Positions 17,827-25,997 of a stretch of 40,890 nucleotides of DNA are shown piece after piece. The stretch comes from Nodosilinea sp. LEGE 07298 (GTDB lineage: Bacteria > Cyanobacteriota > Cyanobacteriia > Phormidesmidales > Phormidesmidaceae). The stretch lies in contig NZ_JADEXE010000022.1 in the NCBI RefSeq assembly GCF_015207265.1, positions 1 to 40,890 on the forward strand. The letters are read 5' to 3'. Positions within the stretch are counted from its first letter, which is position 1; the number at the start of each line of letters is the position of its first letter. The notes beneath the pieces are model-generated. The model was not told where the DNA came from. It ran no database searches and worked only from the letters and a program-made list of their open reading frames with translations. A program made the position numbers and the translations under genes.

Positions 17827-18402
17827 ATGGGTATTAAAGTGTTGCAATCCAAGCTGTTTTCCTCCCTGGTAAAACCATTTTTAAACCAGGGCCGAAATCG
17901 CGATCGCTACCCCCTGTCATACTTGTTTATCGGTACAGCGGCGGTAGCGGCCCTAGGAGCCATCGCTCCAGTTCAGGCCCAAAGCACTACCCAAAGCTCT
18001 CTAGATTCGGCGGTAGCTCAAACGGCTGTGGCACTGCCCGAGGCTGGTCGCTATCTATTTGGCCAGGTATCTCAACCCGACCAAATTGGCCAGGGCTATG
18101 TAGTCCTTGAGCGCACGGGCGATCGCGTCTATGGTGCTTTGTATTACCCCAGCTCATCCTTTGATTGTTTCTATGGCCAGGTAGAGGGCAGCGATCTAGC
18201 AATGACTATTGTCAATAGCTACGATCAAGAGGCTTACCCCTATAGCCTGGCCCTAGTTGATGGCCCTGTCGTAGCGGCCAATGGGGCAGCTGGTGAGCTA
18301 TCCCCGTTTGGGCTTGACGGCTTTTTTGCCCTCGATACCCTAAGCGACAACGACCACCGTATGCTCGACATGTGCCAGTCGGCTGTTGTTCCAGAACAAT
18401 AA
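17827..18402 (+). CDS. Exported hypothetical protein
   Basis: A 191-aa protein with a long basic N-region followed by a hydrophobic core (YLFIGTAAVAALGAIA) and a likely signal-peptidase site at PVQAQS (about residue 50), so it is probably periplasmic. The mature part has a beta-rich stretch (GRYLFGQVSQPDQIGQGYVVLERTG / RVYGALYYPSSSFDCFYG) and two cysteines (FDCFYG and LDMCQS) that could pair. The style matches secreted cyanobacterial conserved hypotheticals, but no function is known to me. The ATG directly follows a strong purine-rich tract. Confidence 0.78.
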   Translation: MGIKVLQSKLFSSLVKPFLNQGRNRDRYPLSYLFIGTAAVAALGAIAPVQAQSTTQSSLDSAVAQTAVALPEAGRYLFGQVSQPDQIGQGYVVLERTGDRVYGALYYPSSSFDCFYGQVEGSDLAMTIVNSYDQEAYPYSLALVDGPVVAANGAAGELSPFGLDGFFALDTLSDNDHRMLDMCQSAVVPEQ

Positions 18403-18546
18403 GGCGGGCTAGAGATCAGGTCAGAGGTCAGGTTGAAGAGTAGAGCCGTAGGGCAACGCTAAAGTTGGGCCAGTCGTTACCCAGTTGACGGTTAAACCAG
18501 GAGCGCTAGTCTATGCTTAAAGCTCCTTTACTATGTTGCAGGTCGC

Positions 18547-19044
18547 GTGAACGCAGCAGAACAGGCTAACAGCATCGAGTTCGCCAGTAAAATAGCCGCC
18601 GTGGTCGGCCTTTTCAAGGCAGAACTGCCTGATCTGCGGGCCGATCTTAAACCTTGGGCCAACGACCCCGACACTCGCGATCTAGTTGATCCCGATTCGA
18701 TCGATTTGGGGTTTCATTTTCCTGGTGTGAGTCGGCTGTTTCAGTGCCGCAGCCTGCTGGTACAGATTCGCCTGTATACCGATCCGGAAGCAGGCGACTG
18801 TCAAAGGGGCGATGCCCGAAGGGATACCCATTCTGAATCGGTTCCCGAACGCTCCGTGAATCGCCGCGTCATTGGCCTTGACCTGGCTGGGTTCGACCAC
18901 CGAGGCAAGCGCTGGAGCCTGTCTACTATCGATAGCTGGGCCTTTTTGGGCGACGTTACCCCCGACCCCACCTGCCGAGAGCGACTGCGTCGCTGCTGTC
19001 GCCAGGTGTTCGTTTTATTTAACACACCCTCCGAGATGACCTAG
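18547..19044 (+). CDS. Hypothetical protein with a charged internal insertion
   Basis: A 165-aa soluble protein starting at GTG 18547 with GCAGG just upstream. The parts I take as the core are the N-terminal helical region (residues 1-45), the strand RSLLVQIRLYTDPE, and the continuous-looking segment RVIGLDLAGFDHRGKRWSLSTIDSWAFLG. Between these lies a highly charged stretch (~84-107: CQRGDARRDTHSESVPERSVNRR) encoded by the GGGCGATGCCCGAAGGGATACCC-like sequence at about 18808-18830, which reads more like an inserted short repeat than folded protein. No family was recognised. The gene is followed by a strong hairpin shared with the convergent oxidoreductase gene. Confidence 0.7.
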   Translation: MNAAEQANSIEFASKIAAVVGLFKAELPDLRADLKPWANDPDTRDLVDPDSIDLGFHFPGVSRLFQCRSLLVQIRLYTDPEAGDCQRGDARRDTHSESVPERSVNRRVIGLDLAGFDHRGKRWSLSTIDSWAFLGDVTPDPTCRERLRRCCRQVFVLFNTPSEMT

Positions 19045-19053
19045 CGCCATTAG

Positions 19054-19108
19054 ATTCTGGCTAATCTCGACCTAGACGCGAAGCACTGAGGTCGAGATTA
19101 GCCAGAAT
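19054..19108. terminator. Strong bidirectional hairpin, 20-bp perfect stem
   Basis: The arms at 19054-19073 and 19089-19108 (starting ATTCTGGCTAATC and AGGTCGAGATTAG) are perfectly complementary over 20 bp with a 15-nt loop. It lies between two convergent genes, 10 bp past the stop of one and 76 bp past the other, as expected for a bidirectional transcription end point. T-runs are short, so it may instead block read-through or stabilise 3' ends. Confidence 0.7.
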
Positions 19109-19183
19109 TTGTGAATTCGTTATTCTGACCGTAGGTATCTGCAAAAGTGGGATGCCCCCGTCTAGGTCAGTCAACCGCCAGTC

Positions 19184-21145
19184 TTACCAGCTAGTTTTGA
19201 GCCCCTGGAGCCGCATGGTCTCTTGCAGCATCCCCATCGAGCCGCTGGGGATCACCTCTGCTGGGTCGCTGACGGGCGTGTTAGGCGACACCAGCCAGCC
19301 AGCCGTCACCCCTGCAGCGGCTCCCGCCTGCCACTCACCGTAGTGAATGCGGGTAGACGCATTGGCAATATGGGTCGTGGCCATGGCTTTGCCACCCATA
19401 AGCAGGTTGTCGATCCCCTGGGGGATCAGGCTTTCTAACGGAATTTGCACCGGCTTGACGCGGGGTTCTTGGGCCGGAGCGCTAACCGCCTCTCCTGAGG
19501 GTTGCCAATTGCGGTAGCGGCAGCCGTGAATATCGATCGCGTAGTGGGTGAGGCCCACAGCGGTAGGACTAAAGTTTCGCTGACCAGGAAAGTCGTAGCG
19601 GAGATCGTTTTCACGAATCATAAATTCATCTTGGCCATAGGCCGCGCGGCCCACAATCCTGCGTCCTTCGCGAAAATAAGGGACCATACTGAGCCCTGAT
19701 AACGTGCCCATCGGGCTGTCGTTCCCGTAGAGGTAGGCCAAGGGATAATCTGGGCCAGACTGGGTTTCAAGCAGCCAGCGGGCAAAGGTAAGGGCGTTCT
19801 CTTCGCCAAATTTGAGAGCTGATTGCGACAGGCCTCCCATCCAGTTTTGGTGTTGCCCGGAGGCCTCCAGTGCGGCCGCATTGAGCACCAGAGGTGTGTC
19901 TACCCAGTTCCAATCGTTGCCCCGGTTCCAGTTCATCATAGAAATATCGCCGGAGGCTGGAGCGCTGGTGTAGGGGTTGCCGCGTGTCTGACTGACGATG
20001 CGCCGATAGTTAAACACGCTCTTGCCCGCAAAGAACGGGAACCCCTCCAGGTCAAAGATGGACTCGTATTCATGGAGGGCGTAGGTGGGCTGGAGCCGCG
20101 ATAGAGCCGCCAGGCTGTCGCCCTGGTCATTTTGAATGGCGATCGCAAACGGGTAGGTAAAGGCCTGGGTACAGTCGGGGTTGTCGAAAGCGGCGGCATT
20201 GGGCTCGCCGGTGGTGGCCTGCGACTCAGACCCCAGGCGATAGGGCACCTTGGCCCAGGCCACCAGCTCCCCGGTATCGGTGGCGTCAATTACAATCATG
20301 CGCTGGCCGGGCGGGGCCTGTAGCTTCACGGGTATGCGGTCGAACTCAGCTGTGGGGGACCAGCTGTACCAGTGGGCTAGCTCCTCAGACAGTCGCCCCT
20401 TGGGCCTGTAGCCCGGATCTTTCGGAATCCGTCGTACGCCGTATACTGCCGTAATGCGGCGACCTGTGGCATCAAACTCAGCCCCTTTGAAGGCGGTCAT
20501 GGTGGCCCAGCGGCTGGCTGGAGCACTGGGGTTGGTGTCGGCTAAAAACTGCTCGGCGGCCTTGGCCCCTACCTGGGGTGGAAAGCAGAGGGTACCCACC
20601 CAACAGCTGTTGATATCAGCAACCGACCGCGATGTGCCACTGGGGCTCCAGCTGGGCAGCTCAGCTACCTGCTGCTTGATAATTTGGCGAAATCGCTGCC
20701 AGCTAGGCGACAGGTTATTGGCCTGGCGCATTCTCAGCGATTCATCTAGAGCCGACACCCCCTGAGCGCTGATCTGTCCCCCTAGCCAGGGCGCGACTTC
20801 AATCAGACAGGTCGTGGCCCCCGTGGCCATAGCGTGAGCGGCAGCAGCAACTCCCCCCAGCGAGCCCCCCACCACGACCACCTGGCATTCCCAAACGTCT
20901 TCAAACTTAGGCAAAGGGGCGACTTGGGGGCGACCATTAAAAACCATTGGCTGAGGTATCTGGGGCCGCTTCAGGGCCGGGGCAATCTCGCCGCCTGCCC
21001 CAGGTGATGGTGTAGGAGACCAGCGGGATGCGCTTAGCCCTGCGATCGCGCCAACCCCAAACATAACGGCGGCTAGACCCGATAGATTTCGCCATCGCTT
21101 TCGCCATCGAATATGCTGCTGAATCTGCCCGCGATCGCCCTTCAC
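19184..21145 (-). CDS. FAD-dependent oxidoreductase, membrane-anchored or exported
   Basis: A 653-aa protein of the FAD_oxidored (xanthan-lyase-annotated) family. A basic N-terminus and one hydrophobic segment (~21-40, LSGLAAVMFGVGAIAGLSA) suggest a signal anchor. The Rossmann FAD motif is VVVVGGSLGGVAAAAHAMATG (starting near residue 89), in which Ser replaces the third Gly of GxGxxG, as is common in this family. Further family motifs are IEVAPWLGGQISAQGVSALDE, MIVIDATDTGELVAWA, MNWNRGNDWNW and a C-terminal LLMGGKAMATTHIANASTRIHY. The start is GTG 21145. The substrate is unknown. It is divergent from the HTH-like gene at 21296. Confidence 0.85.
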   Translation of the reverse strand: MKGDRGQIQQHIRWRKRWRNLSGLAAVMFGVGAIAGLSASRWSPTPSPGAGGEIAPALKRPQIPQPMVFNGRPQVAPLPKFEDVWECQVVVVGGSLGGVAAAAHAMATGATTCLIEVAPWLGGQISAQGVSALDESLRMRQANNLSPSWQRFRQIIKQQVAELPSWSPSGTSRSVADINSCWVGTLCFPPQVGAKAAEQFLADTNPSAPASRWATMTAFKGAEFDATGRRITAVYGVRRIPKDPGYRPKGRLSEELAHWYSWSPTAEFDRIPVKLQAPPGQRMIVIDATDTGELVAWAKVPYRLGSESQATTGEPNAAAFDNPDCTQAFTYPFAIAIQNDQGDSLAALSRLQPTYALHEYESIFDLEGFPFFAGKSVFNYRRIVSQTRGNPYTSAPASGDISMMNWNRGNDWNWVDTPLVLNAAALEASGQHQNWMGGLSQSALKFGEENALTFARWLLETQSGPDYPLAYLYGNDSPMGTLSGLSMVPYFREGRRIVGRAAYGQDEFMIRENDLRYDFPGQRNFSPTAVGLTHYAIDIHGCRYRNWQPSGEAVSAPAQEPRVKPVQIPLESLIPQGIDNLLMGGKAMATTHIANASTRIHYGEWQAGAAAGVTAGWLVSPNTPVSDPAEVIPSGSMGMLQETMRLQGLKTSW

Positions 21146-21295
21146 ACCAAAGTCCTACCAAAATCTAGTTGACGCTGCCACGGTTGTAGCACACCTTTTC
21201 CCACTGCGATCGCCCTTTGGCATGCTCCGTTACAAGCCGCACCGGGGCAAGATGAACCTGGTAAAGTAGCCACAGATTTGCTTTCGCCTCGCCCT

Positions 21296-21706
21296 ATGAC
21301 CTCCGACCCGACCTTTGCGCCTACCCCCTCTACTGCCGATTCGGTGCCCTATGCCTCCTCTGGTAGCGGTGTAGTCTCTGCGGCTACACCGCTTCTGTCG
21401 GTAGAAGCGGTACAAAAATATCTCAATCGATCGCGGGCCTCGGTGTATCGCTACGCCAACACCGATCCCGAGCTACTCAACCCCCCCTACGACCAAACCA
21501 AGCTCAACCCCGAAGTGCGTCGAGATAAAGATGCTCCCCTAGAGTTTCGCCCCCAAGAGGTGCGGCGATTTGCTGAAGAAGTACTAGGTCTGCACCCCAC
21601 CATTCAGGTACAACCTGTCGAAGAAACCCTCACCCACGATCTGATGCGGCAGATGCTTCAAGAACTGCGAGCGATCCGTAAACTCCTGGAGGAGCAGGGG
21701 AAGTGA
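21296..21706 (+). CDS. Putative DNA-binding (helix-turn-helix) protein
   Basis: About 136 aa from ATG 21296; an in-frame TTG at 21278 would add 6 residues and is less likely. A Ser/Thr/Pro-rich, probably disordered N-terminus leads to LLSVEAVQKYLNRSRASVYRYANTDPELLNPPY. This resembles the excisionase/MerR-type winged helix, where a recognition helix (RASVYRYA) is followed by a wing. The C-terminal half has a coiled-coil-like helix (LMRQMLQELRAIRKLLEEQG), suitable for dimerisation. Similar proteins are conserved in cyanobacteria as uncharacterised. A DNA-binding role is inference from the motif only; no target is known. The neighbour is the divergent FAD oxidoreductase. Confidence 0.75.
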   Translation: MTSDPTFAPTPSTADSVPYASSGSGVVSAATPLLSVEAVQKYLNRSRASVYRYANTDPELLNPPYDQTKLNPEVRRDKDAPLEFRPQEVRRFAEEVLGLHPTIQVQPVEETLTHDLMRQMLQELRAIRKLLEEQGK

Positions 21707-22060
21707 GGGGATGAGAAGGTGAAGGGATGAGGACGTGGAGCGTAATATCCGTAATTCCTGCAAACGGTCGGGAATGATAGATTCGAGATTGGTTTAAACC
21801 TGTAGGCTAGATCTAGCCATAAGTTAAGCCTTGGGGGTGATCAATGTCATGGATTGATTGCTATAACCTTGCATTATGGTTGTGATGGAACCGTTTTCCA
21901 CCTCGGTGTCGTCGATAATCTCGTCCATGGCGAGCGCACGATGGCGGTGGCCTCAGCTGAGGCTCACCGATGATGGTTGGATATGTGGGATTGTCTGGGC
22001 TTTTGTGGCTCTGCCCCAACCTCAGACAGCTATCCCTTGTTGATTTCTGTAATGGCATGT
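21707..22060. other. Intergenic region
   Basis: About 350 bp. It begins with a degenerate purine-rich stretch (GGGGATGAGAAGGTGAAGGGATGAGGACG, given as its 21707-21735 location) and otherwise has no recognisable signal. The open frame upstream of 22061 lacks a start signal. Confidence 0.35.
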
Positions 22061-22249
22061 ATGGATTCTGCTAGTCAACCTGACACCCCTGCGGGGGAAC
22101 CTCCTAGTCCTTCATCCAGTGTGTTGGGCGTATTAATTGCGGTTTTGACGCTAACGTTGCCGCTGTTTATGGTCGCCCATTTTTCATCAGCTACAGCCAA
22201 TCTTGAACAACCCCCCGCCTTTGCGGCACCTGCTTCGGCGGGGCGTTAG
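22061..22249 (+). CDS. Possible small single-span membrane protein (62 aa)
   Basis: An open frame of 62 codons from ATG 22061; an alternative ATG at 22052 adds three residues. A Pro/Ser-rich N-terminus (SQPDTPAGEPPSPSSS) is followed by one clear transmembrane helix (VLGVLIAVLTLTLPLFMVAHF) and an Ala/Pro tail. The amphipathic layout and the codon pattern argue for a real gene, but there is no strong ribosome-binding site. A GC-rich hairpin (22213-22219 with 22237-22243) overlaps its last codons. No function can be assigned. Confidence 0.45.
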   Translation: MDSASQPDTPAGEPPSPSSSVLGVLIAVLTLTLPLFMVAHFSSATANLEQPPAFAAPASAGR

Positions 22250-22504
22250 GAAAGCACCTAATCCATTGGTAACTCAGTGATCGATCTATTGACATAAAGC
22301 GTGGGCAACGCTTCAGCCTCTTCTCCGCTATCGCCTTAACCTGCGGGATCGTGGCTTAAACCTTGCGGAAAATGAGTCATCGCCCCGTAGAATACTATGT
22401 CGGAAGGGCACTTGCTGGAGCTTGGCCGCTGTTATTTGCGGTGCGAGGATCCAGGCCTGCTGCCATGTCCGTGATGTTTATTTGTTATCCATTGGAGTAT
22501 TGTT

Positions 22505-23014
22505 GTGGATCTATCCCGTATTCCAGCTCAGCCCGAGCCTGGACTAATCAATGTGCTGGTAGAGATTACCGGCGGCAGCAAAAATAAGTATGAATTTGAC
22601 AAAGATCTAAACGCCTTTATTCTTGACCGGGTGCTGTTTTCGTCGGTGAAATACCCCTACGACTACGGCTTTGTGCCCAACACCCTAGCCGATGATGGCG
22701 ATCCCCTCGACGGCATGGTGCTAATGGATGAACCTACGTTTCCGGGATGCGTAATTGCATCGCGGCCTATCGGCATGCTGGAAATGATTGACGGCGGCGA
22801 TCGCGACGAGAAAATCCTCTGCGTGCCTGCTGAAGACCCCCGCTACGTCAACGTTAAGTCGTTAGATGACGTAGCCCCCCACCGGTTAGACGAGATCGCC
22901 GAATTCTTCCGCTCCTACAAAAATCTGGAGAAGAAGGTAACCGAAATTTTGGGCTGGCAGAATGTTGACAAGGTTGCGGCTTTGGTAGAGCAGTGCATAG
23001 CCGCAGCCAAGTAG
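22505..23014 (+). CDS. ppa: Inorganic pyrophosphatase (family I)
   Basis: A 169-aa soluble enzyme that hydrolyses pyrophosphate to two phosphates, pulling biosynthetic reactions forward. The family I signature region is [22 protein letters not shown], with the metal-binding Asp cluster in [21 protein letters not shown] near the N-terminus and [19 protein letters not shown] are also diagnostic. The length is typical of bacterial family I enzymes. The start is GTG 22505, placing MDLSRIPAQ at the N-terminus as expected. A strong bidirectional hairpin follows at 23034. Confidence 0.95.
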   Translation: MDLSRIPAQPEPGLINVLVEITGGSKNKYEFDKDLNAFILDRVLFSSVKYPYDYGFVPNTLADDGDPLDGMVLMDEPTFPGCVIASRPIGMLEMIDGGDRDEKILCVPAEDPRYVNVKSLDDVAPHRLDEIAEFFRSYKNLEKKVTEILGWQNVDKVAALVEQCIAAAK

Positions 23015-23033
23015 CGCTGCGTTCCCTAAGACA

Positions 23034-23071
23034 AAAAAGGCGCTGCTTAGAGTTCTAAGCAGCGCCTTTTT
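23034..23071. terminator. Bidirectional Rho-independent terminator, ppa / petF
   Basis: A perfect 17-bp stem: the arm at 23034-23050 (AAAAAGGCGCTGCTTAG) pairs with 23055-23071, with a 4-nt loop. The A-run on the left and T-run on the right give a U-tract for both convergent transcripts, a textbook bidirectional intrinsic terminator. Confidence 0.92.
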
Positions 23072-23138
23072 ATCGGTTAAAAACTCATTTGAGGGCCTAT
23101 TCCCACCGGTTGCAACGGCAGGAATAAGCCGATCAGGT

Positions 23139-23724
<586 letters not shown>

Positions 23725-23754
23725 TGGGTCAGGCTGAATGTTCAGCCTGACCCA
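23725..23754 (-). terminator. Rho-independent terminator of the DUF4278 gene
   Basis: Arms TGGGTCAGGCTGAA (23725-23738) and TTCAGCCTGACCCA (23741-23754) form a perfect stem. Read on the minus strand the stem is followed by an uninterrupted T8 tract (23717-23724). It lies 24 bp past the DUF4278 stop codon. Confidence 0.9.
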
Positions 23755-23777
23755 AGCGTAGGTGAAAAAAGGGTTGC

Positions 23778-23963
23778 CTACATTGACTGGTTATACTTAA
23801 CGCCTCGGTAGGTCATTTCGACCTGATGATAATGGCTCTTACGGCGGTTAACATGCCGCCAGGTGGCCGGGGCTCCCCGATAGGTGCCAGCGGTTTCTAC
23901 GCTGTCGATCTGCGCCTGGGGCAGCTGCACGTCGTACTGGGCACCACGATAGGACAGCTTCAT
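23778..23963 (-). CDS. DUF4278 domain protein (61 aa)
   Basis: A 61-aa protein starting at ATG 23963 with GGAG 9 nt upstream. The longer open frame (to 24038) lacks support because the conserved domain begins exactly at MKLSYRG. The repeated motif LSYRGAQY, TYRGAPATW and TYRGVKY is the hallmark of the cyanobacterial DUF4278 family, whose function is unknown; several members are stress- or nutrient-responsive. An excellent NtcA-type palindrome lies ~90-110 bp upstream, suggesting nitrogen control. It is followed by a strong intrinsic terminator, so it is transcribed alone. Confidence 0.88.
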   Translation of the reverse strand: MKLSYRGAQYDVQLPQAQIDSVETAGTYRGAPATWRHVNRRKSHYHQVEMTYRGVKYNQSM

Positions 23964-24048
23964 GACAAAAACTCCGCGTTGAGGGTATCGATACAGCAGC
24001 AGCGTTACCCTCAGCCTGGTTGCGCGAATAATGAGCAAACTCGCTGAG

Positions 24049-24074
24049 TAAACTGTAGCTATATTTACAGTTTA
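24049..24074 (-). promoter_or_regulatory. Palindromic NtcA-type site upstream of the DUF4278 gene
   Basis: A perfect 9-bp inverted repeat TAAACTGTA-N8-TACAGTTTA. Its core is TGTA-N8-TACA, the consensus of the nitrogen regulator NtcA (GTA-N8-TAC). On the minus strand a plausible -10 CATTAT follows at 21-nt spacing, near the usual ~22 nt for NtcA-activated promoters. The site is 86 bp before the DUF4278 start codon. Confidence 0.62.
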
Positions 24075-24159
24075 GTTTGCGAGATCCTGGGTTTCAATTC
24101 TGGCGATCGCCCGACATAATTTTTATCAGTCCAGACCGAATGATTAAATACCTAGCTTC

Positions 24160-24218
24160 AGGGGTAAGGGCAGGGCGCTAACTCTAGACTTTTCGTACCT
24201 TTAGAGGCCCTTGCCCCT
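24160..24218. other. Imperfect long-loop inverted repeat
   Basis: AGGGGTAAGGGC (24160-24171) and GCCCTTGCCCCT (24207-24218) are complementary apart from one wobble position, with a 35-nt loop. It lies 29 bp beyond the stop of the 54-aa gene and may mark its transcript end. There is no T-run on the minus strand, so an intrinsic terminator is doubtful. Confidence 0.35.
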
Positions 24219-24246
24219 AAAGCTTTTCCTTTTTTCAAAAAACCGC

Positions 24247-24411
24247 CTAGGACTTACGACTGTTTTCAGCGACCTGAAGATTGAACTCGGCCTGGGTTAG
24301 CAGTGCCGCAACCTGACAGGCGGTGTCGGGGGAAATGGCTGGCTGGCTTTCCGATAAAAAATCAAGGTAGCCATTAAAGGTGCTCATGACGATTTGCTTG
24401 TTTTGCAGCAT
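24247..24411 (-). CDS. Small hypothetical protein (54 aa)
   Basis: A 54-aa protein. ATG 24411 is chosen over the longer frame (to 24492) because GAGGAG lies directly upstream (24416-24421) and the longer frame would run through the tandem repeat. The sequence is helical and polar (NGYLDFLSESQPAISPDTACQVAALLTQAEFNLQVAENSRKS), without membrane segment or signal. No family recognised. It is divergent from the photolyase gene. Confidence 0.62.
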   Translation of the reverse strand: MLQNKQIVMSTFNGYLDFLSESQPAISPDTACQVAALLTQAEFNLQVAENSRKS

Positions 24412-24446
24412 GGTTGATCTCCTCAAAAAGGCTTGGCTTGCAGACA

Positions 24447-24490
24447 GAAGCTGCCCCATCATAGAAGCTGCCCCATCATAGAAGCTGCCC
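24447..24490. repeat. 17-bp tandem repeat, 2.6 copies
   Basis: The unit GAAGCTGCCCCATCATA occurs at 24447-24463 and 24464-24480 without mismatch, followed by a partial third copy GAAGCTGCCC at 24481-24490. It lies in the short divergent region between the 54-aa gene and photolyase, just upstream of a possible photolyase -10 (TATACT, 24512-24517). Confidence 0.9.
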
Positions 24491-24566
24491 AACCCCGATC
24501 GCTAATGTCGTTATACTTAATATTCTTTGATGGGAGCTGTTTGCAAAGGACGTTGGGGCTGCATCC

Positions 24567-25997
24567 ATGGCCGATTTAGTGTTGTTTTGGCACCGTCGCG
24601 ACCTGCGCCTGGGCGACAATGTGGGGTTGTCGGCGGCGCGCGATCGCACTCCCCAGGTTGTGGGTGTGTTCTGCCTTGATCCCAGCATTCTCCAAAACGG
24701 TGACGTAGCCCCGGCGCGAGTGGCCTACATGATTGGCTGCTTGAACGCGCTACAAACAGACTACGCCGAGGCGGGCGGACAGCTTCTGATTCTGCAGGGT
24801 GACCCACGCCAAAAAATTCCGGCCCTTGCTCAGGCGCTAGAGGTTGACGCGATCTACTGGAACCGCGATGTAGAACCCTACTCGCGCCAGCGCGACACCT
24901 GTGTTGCCCAGGCGCTCAAGGAAGCCAGTATAGAATTTCACACTACCTTTTGGGATCAGCTGCTGCACGCCCCAGGAGAGGTGCGCACCGGGGCAGGCGA
25001 CCCTTACTCCGTCTACACCCCCTTCTGGCGCAACTGGATTCGGCGGGCTAAGGCCGACCCGCTGCCAGGCCCCAAAGGGCTGCAACCCCTGAGCGCCAAA
25101 CAGAACAAGGCGGCGAAGACGGTCGGCTGCATCGATCTGCCCAGCGCCGCAGATTTGGGCTTTAGCTGGCAAAACGGGTTTCCGGTAGAGCCTGGAGAGC
25201 AGGGGGCGCTGGATCGGCTAGAGGCATTTTGCGCCGATGATCGCGCCGTTGCCGCTTACGACGAGCAGCGCAACTTTCCCTTTGTGGATGGCACCTCGCG
25301 TCTGAGTGCGGCGCTGAAGTTTGGAGCCGTGGGCATTCGCACTGTATGGGCCGCCGCCGATGCCGCCTACAGCCGCAGCCGCAGCGACGAAACCCGCGAC
25401 AACGTGCAGACCTGGCAGCAGGAGCTAGCCTGGCGCGAGTTTTATCAGCACGTGATGTACTTTTTCCCGGAGCTGGCTGATGGTCCCTACCGATCGCCCC
25501 TAAAAGATTTTCCCTGGGTCAACAATGAAGACCACTTTGCCACCTGGTGCGAGGGGCGTACTGGTTACCCGATTGTGGATGCCGCCATGCGCCAGCTCAA
25601 CGAGATTGGCTGGATGCACAACCGCTGCCGCATGATTGTGGCCAGTTTTCTGACCAAAGACCTGATTGTCAACTGGCAGTGGGGCGAGAAATACTTTATG
25701 CAGCATTTAGTAGACGGCGATCTGTCGGCCAACAATGGCGGCTGGCAGTGGAGTGCCTCTAGCGGCATGGACCCCAAACCGCTGCGGATTTTTAACCCCG
25801 CCAGTCAGGCCCAAAAGTATGACGCTGAGGCCGAATACATTCGCCAGTGGGTACCCGAACTCAGGTCGCTGGATACCGGAGCCCTGGTGACCGGGAAGAT
25901 TGCGGCGGGCGATCGCGGCGACTACCCAGCCCCTATTGTCGACCACAAAACCCAGCAGGCGTTGTTTAAAGACAAGTACAAAGCCCAAAGGACTTAA
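24567..25997 (+). CDS. phr: Deoxyribodipyrimidine photolyase (class I CPD)
   Basis: A 476-aa flavoprotein that uses blue/near-UV light to split cyclobutane pyrimidine dimers. The N-terminal alpha/beta antenna domain starts LVLFWHRRDLRLGDN; the C-terminal helical FAD domain contains WQQELAWREFYQHVM, GYPIVDAAMRQL, WMHNRCRMIVASFLTKDL and, near residue 388, NNGGWQWSASSGMDPKPLRIFNP. These match class I CPD photolyases of the cyanobacterial 8-HDF type, and length is typical (~475-485 aa). The conserved Asn/Met and Trp residues of the repair site are in the NNGGWQW and SSGMD blocks. It has its own probable promoter, preceded by the 17-bp tandem repeat. High confidence; a cryptochrome is much less likely. 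Confidence 0.95.
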   Translation: MADLVLFWHRRDLRLGDNVGLSAARDRTPQVVGVFCLDPSILQNGDVAPARVAYMIGCLNALQTDYAEAGGQLLILQGDPRQKIPALAQALEVDAIYWNRDVEPYSRQRDTCVAQALKEASIEFHTTFWDQLLHAPGEVRTGAGDPYSVYTPFWRNWIRRAKADPLPGPKGLQPLSAKQNKAAKTVGCIDLPSAADLGFSWQNGFPVEPGEQGALDRLEAFCADDRAVAAYDEQRNFPFVDGTSRLSAALKFGAVGIRTVWAAADAAYSRSRSDETRDNVQTWQQELAWREFYQHVMYFFPELADGPYRSPLKDFPWVNNEDHFATWCEGRTGYPIVDAAMRQLNEIGWMHNRCRMIVASFLTKDLIVNWQWGEKYFMQHLVDGDLSANNGGWQWSASSGMDPKPLRIFNPASQAQKYDAEAEYIRQWVPELRSLDTGALVTGKIAAGDRGDYPAPIVDHKTQQALFKDKYKAQRT

